NCBI RefSeq assembly: GCF_039621805.1
Contig: NZ_CP155075.1
Span: 62,001-126,000 of the forward strand
Direction: 5' to 3'
Length of the DNA: 64,000 bases
From: Paraburkholderia sp. PREW-6R
GTDB lineage: Bacteria > Pseudomonadota > Gammaproteobacteria > Burkholderiales > Burkholderiaceae
Part shown: one piece after another, positions 1 to 10,609 of the stretch
Layout: each line of letters opens with the position of its first letter
Numbering within the stretch: position 1 is the stretch's first letter
Translations under genes and position numbers: made by a program
The notes under the pieces: model-generated
What the model saw: the letters and a program-made list of their open reading frames with translations, nothing else
What the model was told of the DNA's origin: nothing
Databases searched by the model: none

Positions 1-1046
1 TCGATCTGACTCAGAATCGAAAGGGGAATCGTGCACACCAGCCAATCGGCGTGGGCGGTGCGCTCGCTTTGCGTGGCCGTGTCGGTATAACGCACGCTGA
101 CGCGTTGCTCGTCCTGCAGGATGGCCGTGACTTTGGCGTTCAATACGACGGCGTTCGCCACTTGCGAATAAAGCGCATGAGCAATCCTGTCCATGCCGCC
201 GACGGGCTGGAAAAGGGTGCTTTGGAAGTCCTGCTCGTTGCCGGATGAGAGCCACTGCCACAAACGCGAGGCGAGCAACGCGTCGCGCGGGAGCAGATTC
301 GACGGCACGGCTGCAGGCATCAGGCCGCCGCCTTGCGCAACCGCGAAACCGCGGCGTGCGCTGCTTCGCAGGCCCGCCTGGTAGCGGCCATCCCGACCGA
401 GCGCTCCCCATTGGCGCAGCGAGTCGAGAAGCAGATGCGCGTCTTCGGCTGACAACGCATCGTCGAGTGTGTGTTCGTGGACGGCTTTGGACAGCAGTTC
501 CGCGACGTAGCCCTGGTAGTCACTCTGTACTGTACGGAATCGTTGCGGCTTGCCGTCGAACGCTTCGCTCGAATGCAGGTACGCGTTGTAATTGACCTGG
601 ATGAACGGTTCGAGGGGTACGTTCAGGCGTTTTGCGTAGTCCAGCACGCCCTGATGGTGATAGGGAATGCGCCACGGTCCGGGGTTCAGATAGAGCCCGT
701 CCGCGAATTCACAGGATTGAGCGGCACCGCCGAGTTCCGTATAGCGGTCGCCGCCTCGCACAGTCCACGCGCGGCCGCCTGCACGGTCGTTGTATTCGAG
801 AACCTGGACGCGATAGCCCGCATTTCTCAGCTCATAGGCTGCGACGAGGCCGGCCATGCCCGCACCGAGCACGAGAATGCGCGTCCCTCGGGGCGCGCCC
901 TCCAGTCTGAGCGGACCGGCGTAGGTGGAGGTCGCGGCGAGCCCTAACGCACCCATGCCTTGCATCATGGCGGCTGCGCCCAGGTTCCTGCCGATCAGCG
1001 TCAACAGGTGGCGGCGGCTCATTGCACGGGGAGTCGTTTTCGACAT
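1..1046 (-). CDS. FAD-dependent amine oxidase, Tat-exported (3' end outside window)
   Basis: The gene runs leftwards off the window edge, so only the first 348 codons are seen. The ATG at 1046 has AGGAG about 11 bases upstream. The N-terminus carries a twin-arginine motif (SRRHLL, residues 10-15) and a hydrophobic stretch to about residue 42, so export by Tat with bound FAD is likely. The dinucleotide-binding motif GAGMAG is at residues 61-66, the ribose-binding Glu at 84, and the flavin amine oxidase GGRAWT motif at 90-95. The family oxidises primary or secondary amines to imines, with peroxide as by-product; the substrate cannot be told. The catalytic C-terminal part is missing. Confidence 0.85.
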   Translation of the reverse strand, partial: MSKTTPRAMSRRHLLTLIGRNLGAAAMMQGMGALGLAATSTYAGPLRLEGAPRGTRILVLGAGMAGLVAAYELRNAGYRVQVLEYNDRAGGRAWTVRGGDRYTELGGAAQSCEFADGLYLNPGPWRIPYHHQGVLDYAKRLNVPLEPFIQVNYNAYLHSSEAFDGKPQRFRTVQSDYQGYVAELLSKAVHEHTLDDALSAEDAHLLLDSLRQWGALGRDGRYQAGLRSSARRGFAVAQGGGLMPAAVPSNLLPRDALLASRLWQWLSSGNEQDFQSTLFQPVGGMDRIAHALYSQVANAVVLNAKVTAILQDEQRVSVRYTDTATQSERTAHADWLVCTIPLSILSQI

Positions 1047-1174
1047 AGGGACGCGGTGCTCCTGTTGGGCCGCCATCAAGACGGTATGGAGAGAGCGAGC
1101 GGCGCCTGCTCAGGCGCGACCCATACCCGTGAAGACATGGGGGTAGTCCGTTAAGCCGGCGATATTCATTGACG

Positions 1175-2101
1175 TTACCACGGCGCAGCGGGCGCGCTGT
1201 CGTACGGCCTGAAGACTTCGATAACCCAGTCCACGAACACCTTCAGCCGGGCGCTGTTGTACTTCGATTGCGGAAAGACGATATGCATCGGGTGGAGGGG
1301 CCGGCTCCATTGCGGCAGGACCTGGACGAGATCGCCGTTATCGAGCCACGGCTGCGCCATGAACGAAAACGTCTGTCCGACGCCCAACCCGCTGACGAGC
1401 GATGTGAGATGAGCCGTGCTTTCGTTCACGAAGACACCTCTGGCGCCTTTCGGATCAACCGTAATGGTCTCCTCGCCCTGCTCGAACAAAAGCGTAAATA
1501 CGCGACCGCTCAACGAAGAAAAATAGCCTACCACCTCGTGGTGCGCGAGCAGATCGTCGGGATGCGATGGCGTGCCGCGTTCGGCAAGATAGCCGGACCC
1601 TGCATAGGTTCCCCATTCGAGCCCGGCGAGGCGTCGCGCGACCAGCGAGGTATCGGTCAGCTCACCGCCTCTGATGACACAGTCCACGCCCTCACCGATC
1701 AGATCAACCTGGCGATCGCTCACCCCTACGTCGAGCTGTATGTCGGGGTAGCGCCTGCGGAAAGCCGGCAGGTGCGGAAGCAGGATCAGGTTGGCCAGAG
1801 ACGAGCCGATGTCGACGCGGATGCGGCCGCGCGGTTTGCCGCGAGAGTCGGCGAAAAGCCCGTCCATCTCTTCGATATCTGCAAGAAGCTTGACCGCGTT
1901 CTGGTAGTAGATCTGACCTTCTTCGGTCACGACCACGCGGCGGGTGGAACGCTGAAAAAGCTTCACACGAAGATGCGTTTCGAGTTCCTGAATGAGCTTT
2001 GAGACGGTGGCTCGCGGCACGTTCAGCGCGTCGGCCGCTTTGCTGAAGCCCCCGGACTCGGCAATCCGCACGAAGACGCGCAACGCCTGCAACTGATCCA
2101 T
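1175..2101 (-). CDS. LysR-family transcriptional regulator
   Basis: 308 aa. An N-terminal winged HTH (residues 1-60, with FSKAADALNVPRATVSKLI as the helix-turn-helix) is followed by a type-2 periplasmic-binding-like effector domain from about residue 88. An in-frame GTG/ATG start further upstream would add 15 residues, but the ATG at 2101 has AGGAAC seven bases upstream and starts directly with the canonical MDQLQALRVFVRIAESG, so it is preferred. It is divergent from the SDR gene across 141 bp, the usual arrangement for a LysR regulator and its target. Close in style to regulators of oxidoreductase genes with reactive electrophile effectors; the effector is unknown. Confidence 0.93.
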   Translation of the reverse strand: MDQLQALRVFVRIAESGGFSKAADALNVPRATVSKLIQELETHLRVKLFQRSTRRVVVTEEGQIYYQNAVKLLADIEEMDGLFADSRGKPRGRIRVDIGSSLANLILLPHLPAFRRRYPDIQLDVGVSDRQVDLIGEGVDCVIRGGELTDTSLVARRLAGLEWGTYAGSGYLAERGTPSHPDDLLAHHEVVGYFSSLSGRVFTLLFEQGEETITVDPKGARGVFVNESTAHLTSLVSGLGVGQTFSFMAQPWLDNGDLVQVLPQWSRPLHPMHIVFPQSKYNSARLKVFVDWVIEVFRPYDSAPAAPW

Positions 2102-2242
2102 TGATGGTTCCTGTCGAGCTGAAAGACCAGTGTAGCGATTATCCATGCATGTGGAAAATCAAATCGTTGGACGGGGGTTTTTCGCCTCCTCACTGTCTTC
2201 TATCGTTACACCCATCGACACTTGATATCCCGGAGCAAAATC

Positions 2243-2998
2243 ATGAGCAACAAGCTGGCAGGTAAGGTAGCACTGGTCACCGGCGGTACGAGCGGTATCG
2301 GCCTCGCAGCAGCGCAGGACCTCGCCGCAGAAGGCGCGAAGGTGTACATCACGGGTCGCCGTCAGCCGGAGCTGGATGCCGCAGTCGCCGCGATCGGCCA
2401 CGGCGCTCGCGGCGTGCGGGGCGATGTCACCGTTGCAGAAGACCTCGACGCAGTGTTCGCCGACATTCGCAACGCCGAAGGGCGCCTCGATATTCTCTTC
2501 ACCAACGCGGGTGGCGGCACGATGGCGCCGCTGGGCGATATCTCCGAGCAACATTTCGACGACACCTTCAATCGCAATGTCCGTGCGGTCGTGTTCACGG
2601 TGCAAAAAGCACTTCCGCTCATTCAGAAAGGCGGCTCGATCATCCTGATGGGTTCCATTGCCGGGTCGACGGGTACGGCGGCATTCAGCATTTACAGCGC
2701 CTCGAAAGCGGCGGTTCGGGCACTCGCCCGCAGCTGGGTGCTCGATCTGAAAGAGCGCGGCATCCGTGTGAACGTGGTGAGCCCAGGCTCAACGCGCACG
2801 ATCGGTCTGGCGGAGCTCGGCGGCGACACCAGGGAAGGTCAGGACGGTCTGCTGGGCTACCTGGCGTCGCTCGTGCCGATGGGCCGCCTCGCTGACCCGT
2901 CCGAAATCGCCAAGGTGGTGACGTTCCTTGCATCGGACGATTCGAGCTTTATCAACGGCGCAGAGATTACGGCCGATGGTGGTCAGGCACAGGTCTGA
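2243..2998 (+). CDS. Short-chain dehydrogenase/reductase (SDR)
   Basis: 251 aa classical SDR. The NAD(P)-binding motif TGGTSGIG is at residues 14-21, NAGG near 90, the catalytic Ser near 138 (MGSIAGS) and YSASK as the catalytic Tyr-x3-Lys near 151. An Arg in TGRRQ after the second beta strand favours NADP(H). ATG 2243 with GGAG eight bases upstream is preferred over a TTG 21 bases earlier. It is the first gene of a rightward series with a SnoaL-like protein and WrbA and is divergent from the LysR gene, its probable regulator. Substrate unknown; such sets often answer quinone or aldehyde stress. Confidence 0.93.
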   Translation: MSNKLAGKVALVTGGTSGIGLAAAQDLAAEGAKVYITGRRQPELDAAVAAIGHGARGVRGDVTVAEDLDAVFADIRNAEGRLDILFTNAGGGTMAPLGDISEQHFDDTFNRNVRAVVFTVQKALPLIQKGGSIILMGSIAGSTGTAAFSIYSASKAAVRALARSWVLDLKERGIRVNVVSPGSTRTIGLAELGGDTREGQDGLLGYLASLVPMGRLADPSEIAKVVTFLASDDSSFINGAEITADGGQAQV

Positions 2999-3026
2999 CG
3001 GACCAATCGTTCGCAATGCCTCGCGA

Positions 3027-3066
3027 GCCCCGGCCAGGCGTGTGTCGAGCCGGGCTCCGGGGCCTA
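3027..3066 (+). terminator. GC-rich inverted repeat after the SDR gene
   Basis: About 30 bases past the SDR stop, GAGCCCCGG and CCGGGCTCCGGGG can pair in two alternative ways around a 15-base loop. No T-run follows, so it may be a weak terminator or only a processing/attenuation hairpin before the SnoaL-like gene. Confidence 0.3.
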
Positions 3067-3098
3067 GAACGCTTGTGACTTCATTCGCGGAGTAGAAA

Positions 3099-3539
3099 AT
3101 GGCAATGACAGCATCGCTTCTCAGCCAGTCCAACGAGCCTGTAAGGAATCCGAAGGCCGCTGCGGCACTGTTCGCCGACGACGGCATTATCGAGCTTCCC
3201 TCTCTCGCGAGTCTCGGACCGACGACTGGCGCTTCAGGGCCTGCAGCTATCGAAAACTTTATGGCGCCCTTGCTAAACAAAGTGCCCGATTTCAGGTTCA
3301 ATAACGTGCAGAGTCTCATCGACCCACCCGGGCAGGCATTCGGTGAGCATTTGGCTGAAGCGCTCGTGCGGTCGGCAGGGAAGCTCGACAGGGCGATGTA
3401 TGCTGGTCGCCTGGTTGCCGAAAACGGAAAGATCAAGCCGTTTCGGGAATCGCTTGATACCGTTGCAGCGCAAGAAGCGCTCAGTCCTGCCGTTTTTCAA
3501 GACACAGGCAGAAGCAAGGAGAAGTTGTCAGTCCCTTAA
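3099..3539 (+). CDS. SnoaL/NTF2-like protein
   Basis: 146 aa. The segment ALFADDGIIELPSLASLG followed by GPAAIENF and, near residue 105, YAGRLVAENGKI is the pattern of the SnoaL-like (NTF2 fold) family, small barrel proteins that act as isomerases, cyclases or hydrolases or only bind ligands. The start is the ATG at 3099. The stretch between residues 80 and 105 is less typical of the fold than the rest, so the protein could be somewhat degenerate. It lies between an SDR and WrbA in the same direction, so it probably belongs to the same redox-stress set. No specific activity can be given. Confidence 0.75.
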   Translation: MAMTASLLSQSNEPVRNPKAAAALFADDGIIELPSLASLGPTTGASGPAAIENFMAPLLNKVPDFRFNNVQSLIDPPGQAFGEHLAEALVRSAGKLDRAMYAGRLVAENGKIKPFRESLDTVAAQEALSPAVFQDTGRSKEKLSVP

Positions 3540-3562
3540 CGTCACATTTGCTGGAGAGAGTC

Positions 3563-4162
3563 ATGGCACGCGTTCTCGTTCTGTATTACTCCACGTACGG
3601 CCACATCGAAACGATGGCGAACGCGATCGCCGAAGGCGCGCGAAGCGCCGGAGCGGTCGTCGATGTCAAACGGGTTCCGGAGACGGTGCCTCGTGAAATC
3701 GCCGAGAAGAATCACTTCAAGGTCGATCAGGCCGCCCCGGTCGCAACCGTTGCCGATCTGGAGAACTATGACGCGATCGTGCTCGGCACCGGTACGCGTT
3801 ATGGCCGCATGTCGTCGCAGATGGCCGCATTCCTCGACCAGACGGGCGGCCTCTGGCTTCGCGGCGCGCTCAATGGCAAGGTGGGAGCAGCGTTTGTGTC
3901 GACGGCAACGCAGCATGGCGGCCAGGAGACCACGCTTTTCTCGCTGATTACCAACCTGATGCATCTGGGGATGGTGATTGTCGGCCTCCCGTACAGCCAC
4001 CAGGGCCAGATGACGCTGTCAGAAGTGGTGGGCGGCGCGCCGTACGGTGCGACGACGATTGCCGGCGGCGACGGCTCGCGTCAGCCGAGTGAAATCGACC
4101 TCGAAGGCGCCCGCCATCAAGGCAAACTCGTCGCGCAGACCGCGGCCAAACTGTTCCCCTGA
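3563..4162 (+). CDS. wrbA: NAD(P)H:quinone oxidoreductase, WrbA type
   Basis: 199 aa, the usual length for WrbA. The FMN-phosphate loop YYSTYGHIETMA lies at residues 8-19, the flavodoxin-like GTGTRYGRMSSQM near 77 and the WrbA signature STATQHGGQETT near 112. The family reduces quinones by two electrons with NAD(P)H, avoiding semiquinone radicals, in the cytoplasm as a tetramer. The ATG at 3563 has GGAGAG at the right distance; an in-frame earlier start (3548) lacks a site. Together with the upstream SDR and SnoaL-like genes and the divergent LysR regulator it looks like a quinone/electrophile detoxification unit. Confidence 0.95.
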   Translation: MARVLVLYYSTYGHIETMANAIAEGARSAGAVVDVKRVPETVPREIAEKNHFKVDQAAPVATVADLENYDAIVLGTGTRYGRMSSQMAAFLDQTGGLWLRGALNGKVGAAFVSTATQHGGQETTLFSLITNLMHLGMVIVGLPYSHQGQMTLSEVVGGAPYGATTIAGGDGSRQPSEIDLEGARHQGKLVAQTAAKLFP

Positions 4163-4334
4163 CAACGAAGGAACGGAGCGCCGACGGAACAATACTGCTT
4201 AAGCGGTGCTCCGGTGATGCTCCAGTAAGCCGGGCGGGCGTAACCGCTCGACTGGCTGCGCATGCATGCGGCGGCCAACGGTGGGACGTTGTCCGGACGC
4301 GGCCCAGCAGCAACCCGGCCGCGTCACGCCGTGT

Positions 4335-5177
4335 TCACAAACGGCTCAGGAGCTCTGTTTTTTTCGCAGCGTACTCGTCGTCGCTGAGAACACCCTTCGC
4401 GTGCAGTTGAGCGAGCTTTTCAATGGTGGCAAGCGTGTCTGGCTCGCCGCGAGCACCCGAGTGAGTGCTCGCCGGTTCGTTGCGCACCGTCGGCGATGCC
4501 GGGTGGGAGACTCCGCCGGCTGCGACAACCGGCAGGCTGGCGACAGCAACCTTCCCTTGCTGGCTTTCAAATGTGAGCGATGCACCGTGGGACTGCTGCT
4601 GTGAGAACCCATTGATCCGATGGTCGCCCGTGTCGTAGACCGTCACTTTGCCGTTCACTTCGATCGCAAGACGCCGGGCCTCGCTGAAGAAAGCATAGCG
4701 GACGTCGTTTTGTGCACCGCTGCTGTTGGGCCGCCCCAGTTCAGCGGGCCACCAGTCGTTCGACGCGCCTGGAGCGGCCGGTACGAACAGACTCGGCGAA
4801 CCGGTTGAGTCGTGCTGTGCATCGCTGCTCCCGTCGTCGACACCCGCTTCGTACGGCGGCGCGTTGTGGGTCTGCGACTGGGACTGGAAGCTGCCGCTCC
4901 CCATCATTCCCGGCTGCTGCGCAATCAGACTCGAGAGCGCCAGACAGAGCTGATCGACCCGCGCCTTCAAATGGTGGTTGAACATGTCGGAGACCATCGT
5001 CATGCCCCCGCGCATCCACTGGCCTGAGCCGCCGAACTCCGGGTGACTGAACTGGGCCATGCCGCCGCCGCCGCGAATCACCGACGCAAGCATGCTCATG
5101 ACTGCCTCCGTGCTGAATCCGTGACGCTCGGCCAATTGTTCGATCAGTTGCTGGCCGGCAGGGGTGAGCTTTTGCAT
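4335..5177 (-). CDS. SHOCT-domain protein
   Basis: 280 aa. The ATG at 5177 is preceded by AGAGGA; an open frame continues 47 codons upstream but without a site. The N-terminal part (residues 1-60) is hydrophobic/helical with a short GGGG run, the middle is low-complexity (Ser, Gln, Pro), residues 145-200 look like a small folded beta domain, and the C-terminus (about 247-280: IEKLAQLHAKGVLSDDEYAAKK) is a clear SHOCT domain. SHOCT motifs are short C-terminal modules linked to oligomerisation or membrane association. It converges on wrbA and is divergent from the mechanosensitive channel. No function beyond the domain can be given. Confidence 0.85.
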   Translation of the reverse strand: MQKLTPAGQQLIEQLAERHGFSTEAVMSMLASVIRGGGGMAQFSHPEFGGSGQWMRGGMTMVSDMFNHHLKARVDQLCLALSSLIAQQPGMMGSGSFQSQSQTHNAPPYEAGVDDGSSDAQHDSTGSPSLFVPAAPGASNDWWPAELGRPNSSGAQNDVRYAFFSEARRLAIEVNGKVTVYDTGDHRINGFSQQQSHGASLTFESQQGKVAVASLPVVAAGGVSHPASPTVRNEPASTHSGARGEPDTLATIEKLAQLHAKGVLSDDEYAAKKTELLSRL

Positions 5178-5505
5178 TTTGCGATCCTCTCTGGGTTGAC
5201 GACGACAGCAGGCGTAATCGGTTCGCAGTGTCGATGCGCGACGGCGCACCGTTAGTGGCGTGGCGTGGCATGGCGTGTCGACCCGGCCTAAGTTATCCAC
5301 GAAACTGCTTTTACGCAAGAGCCGGATATTTGCTGTGGGACGCTAGAATGACCTGCGTGCGATACCCGTGGCACCAGGCGTGGCCTCGCTGGCCTCAGAG
5401 CGGTGACGTGTCAGCGCCGGGCGACGCTCAATCGACGTAGCGTGCAAGTCAGGACCACAAACCGTATTAGACCGGCGAAGTCAATGTCCCGCAAATGGAG
5501 AGGCT
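5178..5505. other. Intergenic region between SHOCT gene and channel gene
   Basis: 328 bp between two divergent genes. It should contain both promoters, but I see no convincing -35/-10 pair. A TAGAAT hexamer at 5343-5348 could be a -10 for the channel gene but has no good -35. Short repeats of tggcgtggc near 5260-5275 are noted. No gene is supported. Confidence 0.5.
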
Positions 5506-6720
5506 ATGTTCGACAAGGCGCTGCGTATAGAAAGCGGACCGAGCTGGCACCAGTTCCATGTATATACCGATAGCGAGTTCGTCGCGATACTTCTGGTTGC
5601 GGCCCTGCTGCTCGCGATTCTGCTGGCGAGTGCTCTCTGCTACTACCTGACGCGCTGGGTCATGCTGGCGATTGTCGGACACCTCGCCCGCAGGGAAGAG
5701 TTCAAGTGGCTTCGCGCGGCTGAGCGCCACAAAGTCTTTCATCGGCTCGCGCCGCTCGTACCCGCCGCGATTGTTTACGCGGCCACGCCGATGCTGTCCG
5801 GTCTGACGTTCCCGCTCATCGCCGCGCTTGGACATCCGCTCGCGATCCTTGCGGCCTGCTACATGGTCTACACGTTATTGCGCGCCGCGCTCGCGCTTCT
5901 CGACAGCGTCAGCGAGCGCTACAGTCACTTTCCATCGTCGGGCGAGCGGCCGATCAAAAGCTTCCTGCAGATCGCCACCATCGTACTGTACGTGATAGCG
6001 CTGATTGCCACGATCTCGGTGCTGCTGGAGCGTTCGCCCGCTTACTTTCTCACCGGCCTCAGCGCGATGACAGCGCTTCTTATCATCATTTTCCGCGATT
6101 CGCTGCTCGGCTTCGTGGCGAGCATCCAGCTTACTGCGTACGACATGCTACGAGTGGGGGACTGGATCGAAGTGCCGGGCTTCGTCGCTGATGGCACGGT
6201 GATCGACATTGCACTCAACACGATCAAGGTGCAGAACTTCGACAATTCAATCGTCATGCTGCCGAGTTACGTGCTGCTCACTAACAGCGTGAAGAACTGG
6301 CGCGGCATGAGCGAGTCCGGTGCACGACGCGTCAAACATGCCATTCATTTCGACGCCGATACCGTTAGCTTTGCCGATGAGGCGTTCCTTGCCCAATTAC
6401 GTAGCGGCATCGGTCAGCCGCATTTCGCACGCACTCCTGACGACGGACTGCGCCGCACGAATCTCGGCCTGTATCGTCTCTATCTGACCGCCTATTTCCG
6501 TGACCATCCCGCAGTACGTCACGACATGCCACTCGTGGTCCGCCAGCTACAGGCCAGCCAGCCTGTCGTCGCGCTGGAGATCTTTCTCTACGTCGGCGAG
6601 ACCCGTTGGGAGCGTTACGAAGAACTGCAGTCGGACATGCTCGACCACGCTTACGGACTTGTACCGCTGTTCGGATTGCGCTGCTGGCAGGAGTCGGCCC
6701 TATCAGCCAGGAAGCTGTAG
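5506..6720 (+). CDS. Mechanosensitive ion channel, YbdG/MscM-like
   Basis: 404 aa inner-membrane protein, near the length of E. coli YbdG. Five hydrophobic segments (about residues 24-48, 82-100, 105-130, 153-172, 178-200) precede a pore-lining helix and an MscS-type beta domain (MLRVGDWIEVPGFVADGTV near 218, IKVQNFDNSIVMLPSYVLL near 243). The C-terminal domain ends in a short alpha/beta region. The family opens under membrane tension during osmotic downshift. It stands alone between divergent and convergent neighbours. ATG 5506 follows GGAGAG. Confidence 0.9.
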   Translation: MFDKALRIESGPSWHQFHVYTDSEFVAILLVAALLLAILLASALCYYLTRWVMLAIVGHLARREEFKWLRAAERHKVFHRLAPLVPAAIVYAATPMLSGLTFPLIAALGHPLAILAACYMVYTLLRAALALLDSVSERYSHFPSSGERPIKSFLQIATIVLYVIALIATISVLLERSPAYFLTGLSAMTALLIIIFRDSLLGFVASIQLTAYDMLRVGDWIEVPGFVADGTVIDIALNTIKVQNFDNSIVMLPSYVLLTNSVKNWRGMSESGARRVKHAIHFDADTVSFADEAFLAQLRSGIGQPHFARTPDDGLRRTNLGLYRLYLTAYFRDHPAVRHDMPLVVRQLQASQPVVALEIFLYVGETRWERYEELQSDMLDHAYGLVPLFGLRCWQESALSARKL

Positions 6721-6818
6721 TCGCAGGCGCCGAGGGACGTGCGATGTCGAGCTGGCGTCTGCAACGTTACTGAGGCGCTTGGCGGACTTGTTGAGTTTAA
6801 AGACGCCAAAGCACTCGC

Positions 6819-8498
<1,680 letters not shown>

Positions 8499-9014
8499 AA
8501 GGAGCGACTTCAAGGAGGACAGGCATGATAGCCGACTGGGATGACAGGGCTGCATTTTTCTACGTTGCGCCAGACGGCGCAGCGCTGCCTGCATTGGCCG
8601 CCGCGCTCACCGGTCACAGCAGGAAACGCGTGCCGGTGCATCGGCGAGGTTGGCCTCAAGCGCAACGAACGGGTATCCGGGTGAACGTGCTGTCGCCGAG
8701 GGCGACGGCGGCGTGGCGCAACGCTGATCCGCTACGGCCGCCGGTCCCGCCGTTCGTGATGGAAGCGCGCAGCGGGTGGCAAACGACGACGCACCAAGGG
8801 AGAACTGCGCGCCTGCCGGGAAACCGGTCTCGCCGATCACGCTTGGTAGCCTTGCTGAAGCTGGACTGCTAGTCGAGGGGCGTGAGAACAGCCGCGGTTG
8901 ATTAATCCCCGGGGACCTGGCCTAGTTCGACTAATCAATCTTTCTGTCGACGCCCTATAGCGAAATCGCGGCGGCCGCGAGTCCGAAGATGACGCGCCGC
9001 ATCGGGCCACAGAT
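8499..9014. other. Non-coding stretch with an SDR-like remnant and palindromes
   Basis: 516 bp without a supported gene. On the + strand, 8669-8707 reads TGIRVNVLSPRAT, the conserved late motif of short-chain dehydrogenases (compare GIRVNVVSPGST in the SDR at 2243-2998), but nothing else of an SDR surrounds it, so it looks like a decayed fragment. At 8898-8938 there is TTGATTA ... TAATCAA with a GATTAATC palindrome and CCCCGGGG between the arms. Confidence 0.45.
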
Positions 9015-9527
9015 TTATACGGCGCGTGCCAACGGTTTGTCCGGCTCGGCCATGCGCATGTCTACCGGGCCGATTCCGCAGATGGCGATCGTTGCCGGCT
9101 CCGGTTCGCCGCGCGGAACGCCATCGTAGTGCCAGGTTCTCGCAACGCGCCGGACGAAAGTGCCGGCCGGCACGGGGACGGTGTGTCCGGGATCGAAGTC
9201 CGCGCCGCTGTTGATCCACCATGTGCCTGACACCACTACGCACAGACGATCCGTTGCATAGTTGTGCGGCGCGCTCATGTAGCCGGGATACCAGCGTAGT
9301 AGCGCATAGTAGATGCCTTCCTTCTCGGGACTGCTGTAGAGGAATGCGCTTTCGACGCTTCTGGGCGGCGCATTGCCTTGGGCGACAAACTTGATATTTT
9401 CGGGCAGCGTATACATGCTCTGGCTGGTGTCGATCGTGCTGGACTCGGCCCGGCCGGCCATCAGCAGCGACGCCATGCCTCCCAACATTGCCAGCATTTC
9501 GCGTCGGTTAATACCGTCTCCGGCCAT
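9015..9527 (-). CDS. Exported cupin-domain protein
   Basis: 170 aa. The N-terminus (INRREMLAMLGGMASLLMAG, residues 6-25) is a twin-arginine-like signal, so export is likely. A single cupin barrel follows: HNYATDRLCVVVSGTWWI near residues 91-108 is cupin motif 1, and PAGTFVRRVARTWHYDG near 120-136 is motif 2. The usual metal-binding His-x-His of motif 1 is reduced to one His, while motif 2 keeps His. Similar proteins are annotated only as cupins; ligand unknown. The short secreted protein 9555-9848 lies 27 bp upstream on the same strand and may be co-transcribed. Confidence 0.82.
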   Translation of the reverse strand: MAGDGINRREMLAMLGGMASLLMAGRAESSTIDTSQSMYTLPENIKFVAQGNAPPRSVESAFLYSSPEKEGIYYALLRWYPGYMSAPHNYATDRLCVVVSGTWWINSGADFDPGHTVPVPAGTFVRRVARTWHYDGVPRGEPEPATIAICGIGPVDMRMAEPDKPLARAV

Positions 9528-9554
9528 TGAAACCTCCTCAGTCGCGCATTGTGT

Positions 9555-9848
9555 TCAGGATTTCGAGTTCTGATCGAGCGTGTCGCGCGGGATAAAGACG
9601 CGGGGCTCGTAGGCGGGAAGAATAATGGTGGCGCCTCCAGGGGTCACGCTGACATGGCAAGTCTGCTCGATCTGCTTGCCGCGCCTGTAGACGAACGCAC
9701 CGGGGCCGCCATCACATTCAGGCGCATGTTCAAGAAGACGCATTTCACGTCCGTTCGACATCGACTGCGTGACCACGAACCCCTCGGCATAAACCGTGGA
9801 CATCGCGGCCAGGGCGGCCAAGCCTGATACGAATCTGACTATCTGCAT
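9555..9848 (-). CDS. Small secreted protein of unknown function
   Basis: 97 aa. The ATG at 9848 begins a signal peptide (MQIVRFVSGLAALAAMSTVYA, cleavage after residue 21); the open frame extends 37 codons further upstream but that part is Arg-rich and does not look like protein. The mature part has one Cys pair (ECDGG ... QTCHVSV) that could form a disulphide in the periplasm. I do not recognise a family. It lies directly upstream of the exported cupin gene, same strand. Confidence 0.6.
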   Translation of the reverse strand: MQIVRFVSGLAALAAMSTVYAEGFVVTQSMSNGREMRLLEHAPECDGGPGAFVYRRGKQIEQTCHVSVTPGGATIILPAYEPRVFIPRDTLDQNSKS

Positions 9849-10028
9849 GGATGTGAATCCCGGGGTCGGCTGCGCGAGTCGCGCTCGGCACCGCCGTGCT
9901 ACAGCAACGGCGAACACCACGATATTAGACCGCGATGCTTTCAACTTTTCGTCGGACATACCTGCGTGCCGTCAACCGATTGAAGCGGCGCGTACCACGT
10001 TGTGCTCATTGCGGATACACGTTGCGGT

Positions 10029-10322
10029 TCACTGGCCGCTGCGCCTTGGGCCGCGATCAGGACTGTTGACATCGCTGTTTGCGCCACTGTTTGTACCCTT
10101 GTTCAAACCGTTCATCTTGCTGGTGTCAGAACGCTCGGGCGCAAGGTTGCGCGCGGCCGAGACGTCAGGCTCCGTGCTATTCGAAGCGTCACGGTTTGTC
10201 CCATCGGTAGATGCCTTCGGAGCGACGTCGCCACTGTTAGCGGTCCCGCTAGCATGAGCGAAGGGTGCGGCTGACAGCAGCAGTACCAGCATCGAAAAGA
10301 AAATCTTGCGTGGAGATTTCAT
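10029..10322 (-). CDS. Small secreted low-complexity protein
   Basis: 97 aa. A clean signal peptide (MKSPRKIFFSMLVLLLSAAPFAHA, cut after residue 24) precedes a disordered, Ser/Asn/Asp/Thr-rich tail without Cys. GAAGGCGAG lies before the ATG at 10322. A 6-bp hairpin (GTGAGC/GCTCAC, 10348-10366) sits in the presumed 5' leader. No family is recognised; such short secreted proteins are common next to stress genes in Burkholderiales. Confidence 0.6.
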   Translation of the reverse strand: MKSPRKIFFSMLVLLLSAAPFAHASGTANSGDVAPKASTDGTNRDASNSTEPDVSAARNLAPERSDTSKMNGLNKGTNSGANSDVNSPDRGPRRSGQ

Positions 10323-10609
10323 GGCTCGCCTTCAGCGAAAGTGGTGAGTGAGCGTTTGCTGCTCACATCAGGATCGCGCGCAAGCGACATGCCCTGGCGG
10401 CGTAAAAGAGCACACGAAAATAAAGCTCCGGCGTGGAAGGGACGAAGACCCGTGTCGCGGTGACCCGGGGTTAGCCGACAGAAAAAAAGAAGGCGCTTGC
10501 CCGCGACAGAGCTCAACTGAAAGACCGGGTCCAGATTATGCGGTGCTGTGCGTAGGCAGCCCTCCAATCCTCTTAGGTCTCCCTATTCACGCAAATTACA
10601 GGATCTCCC

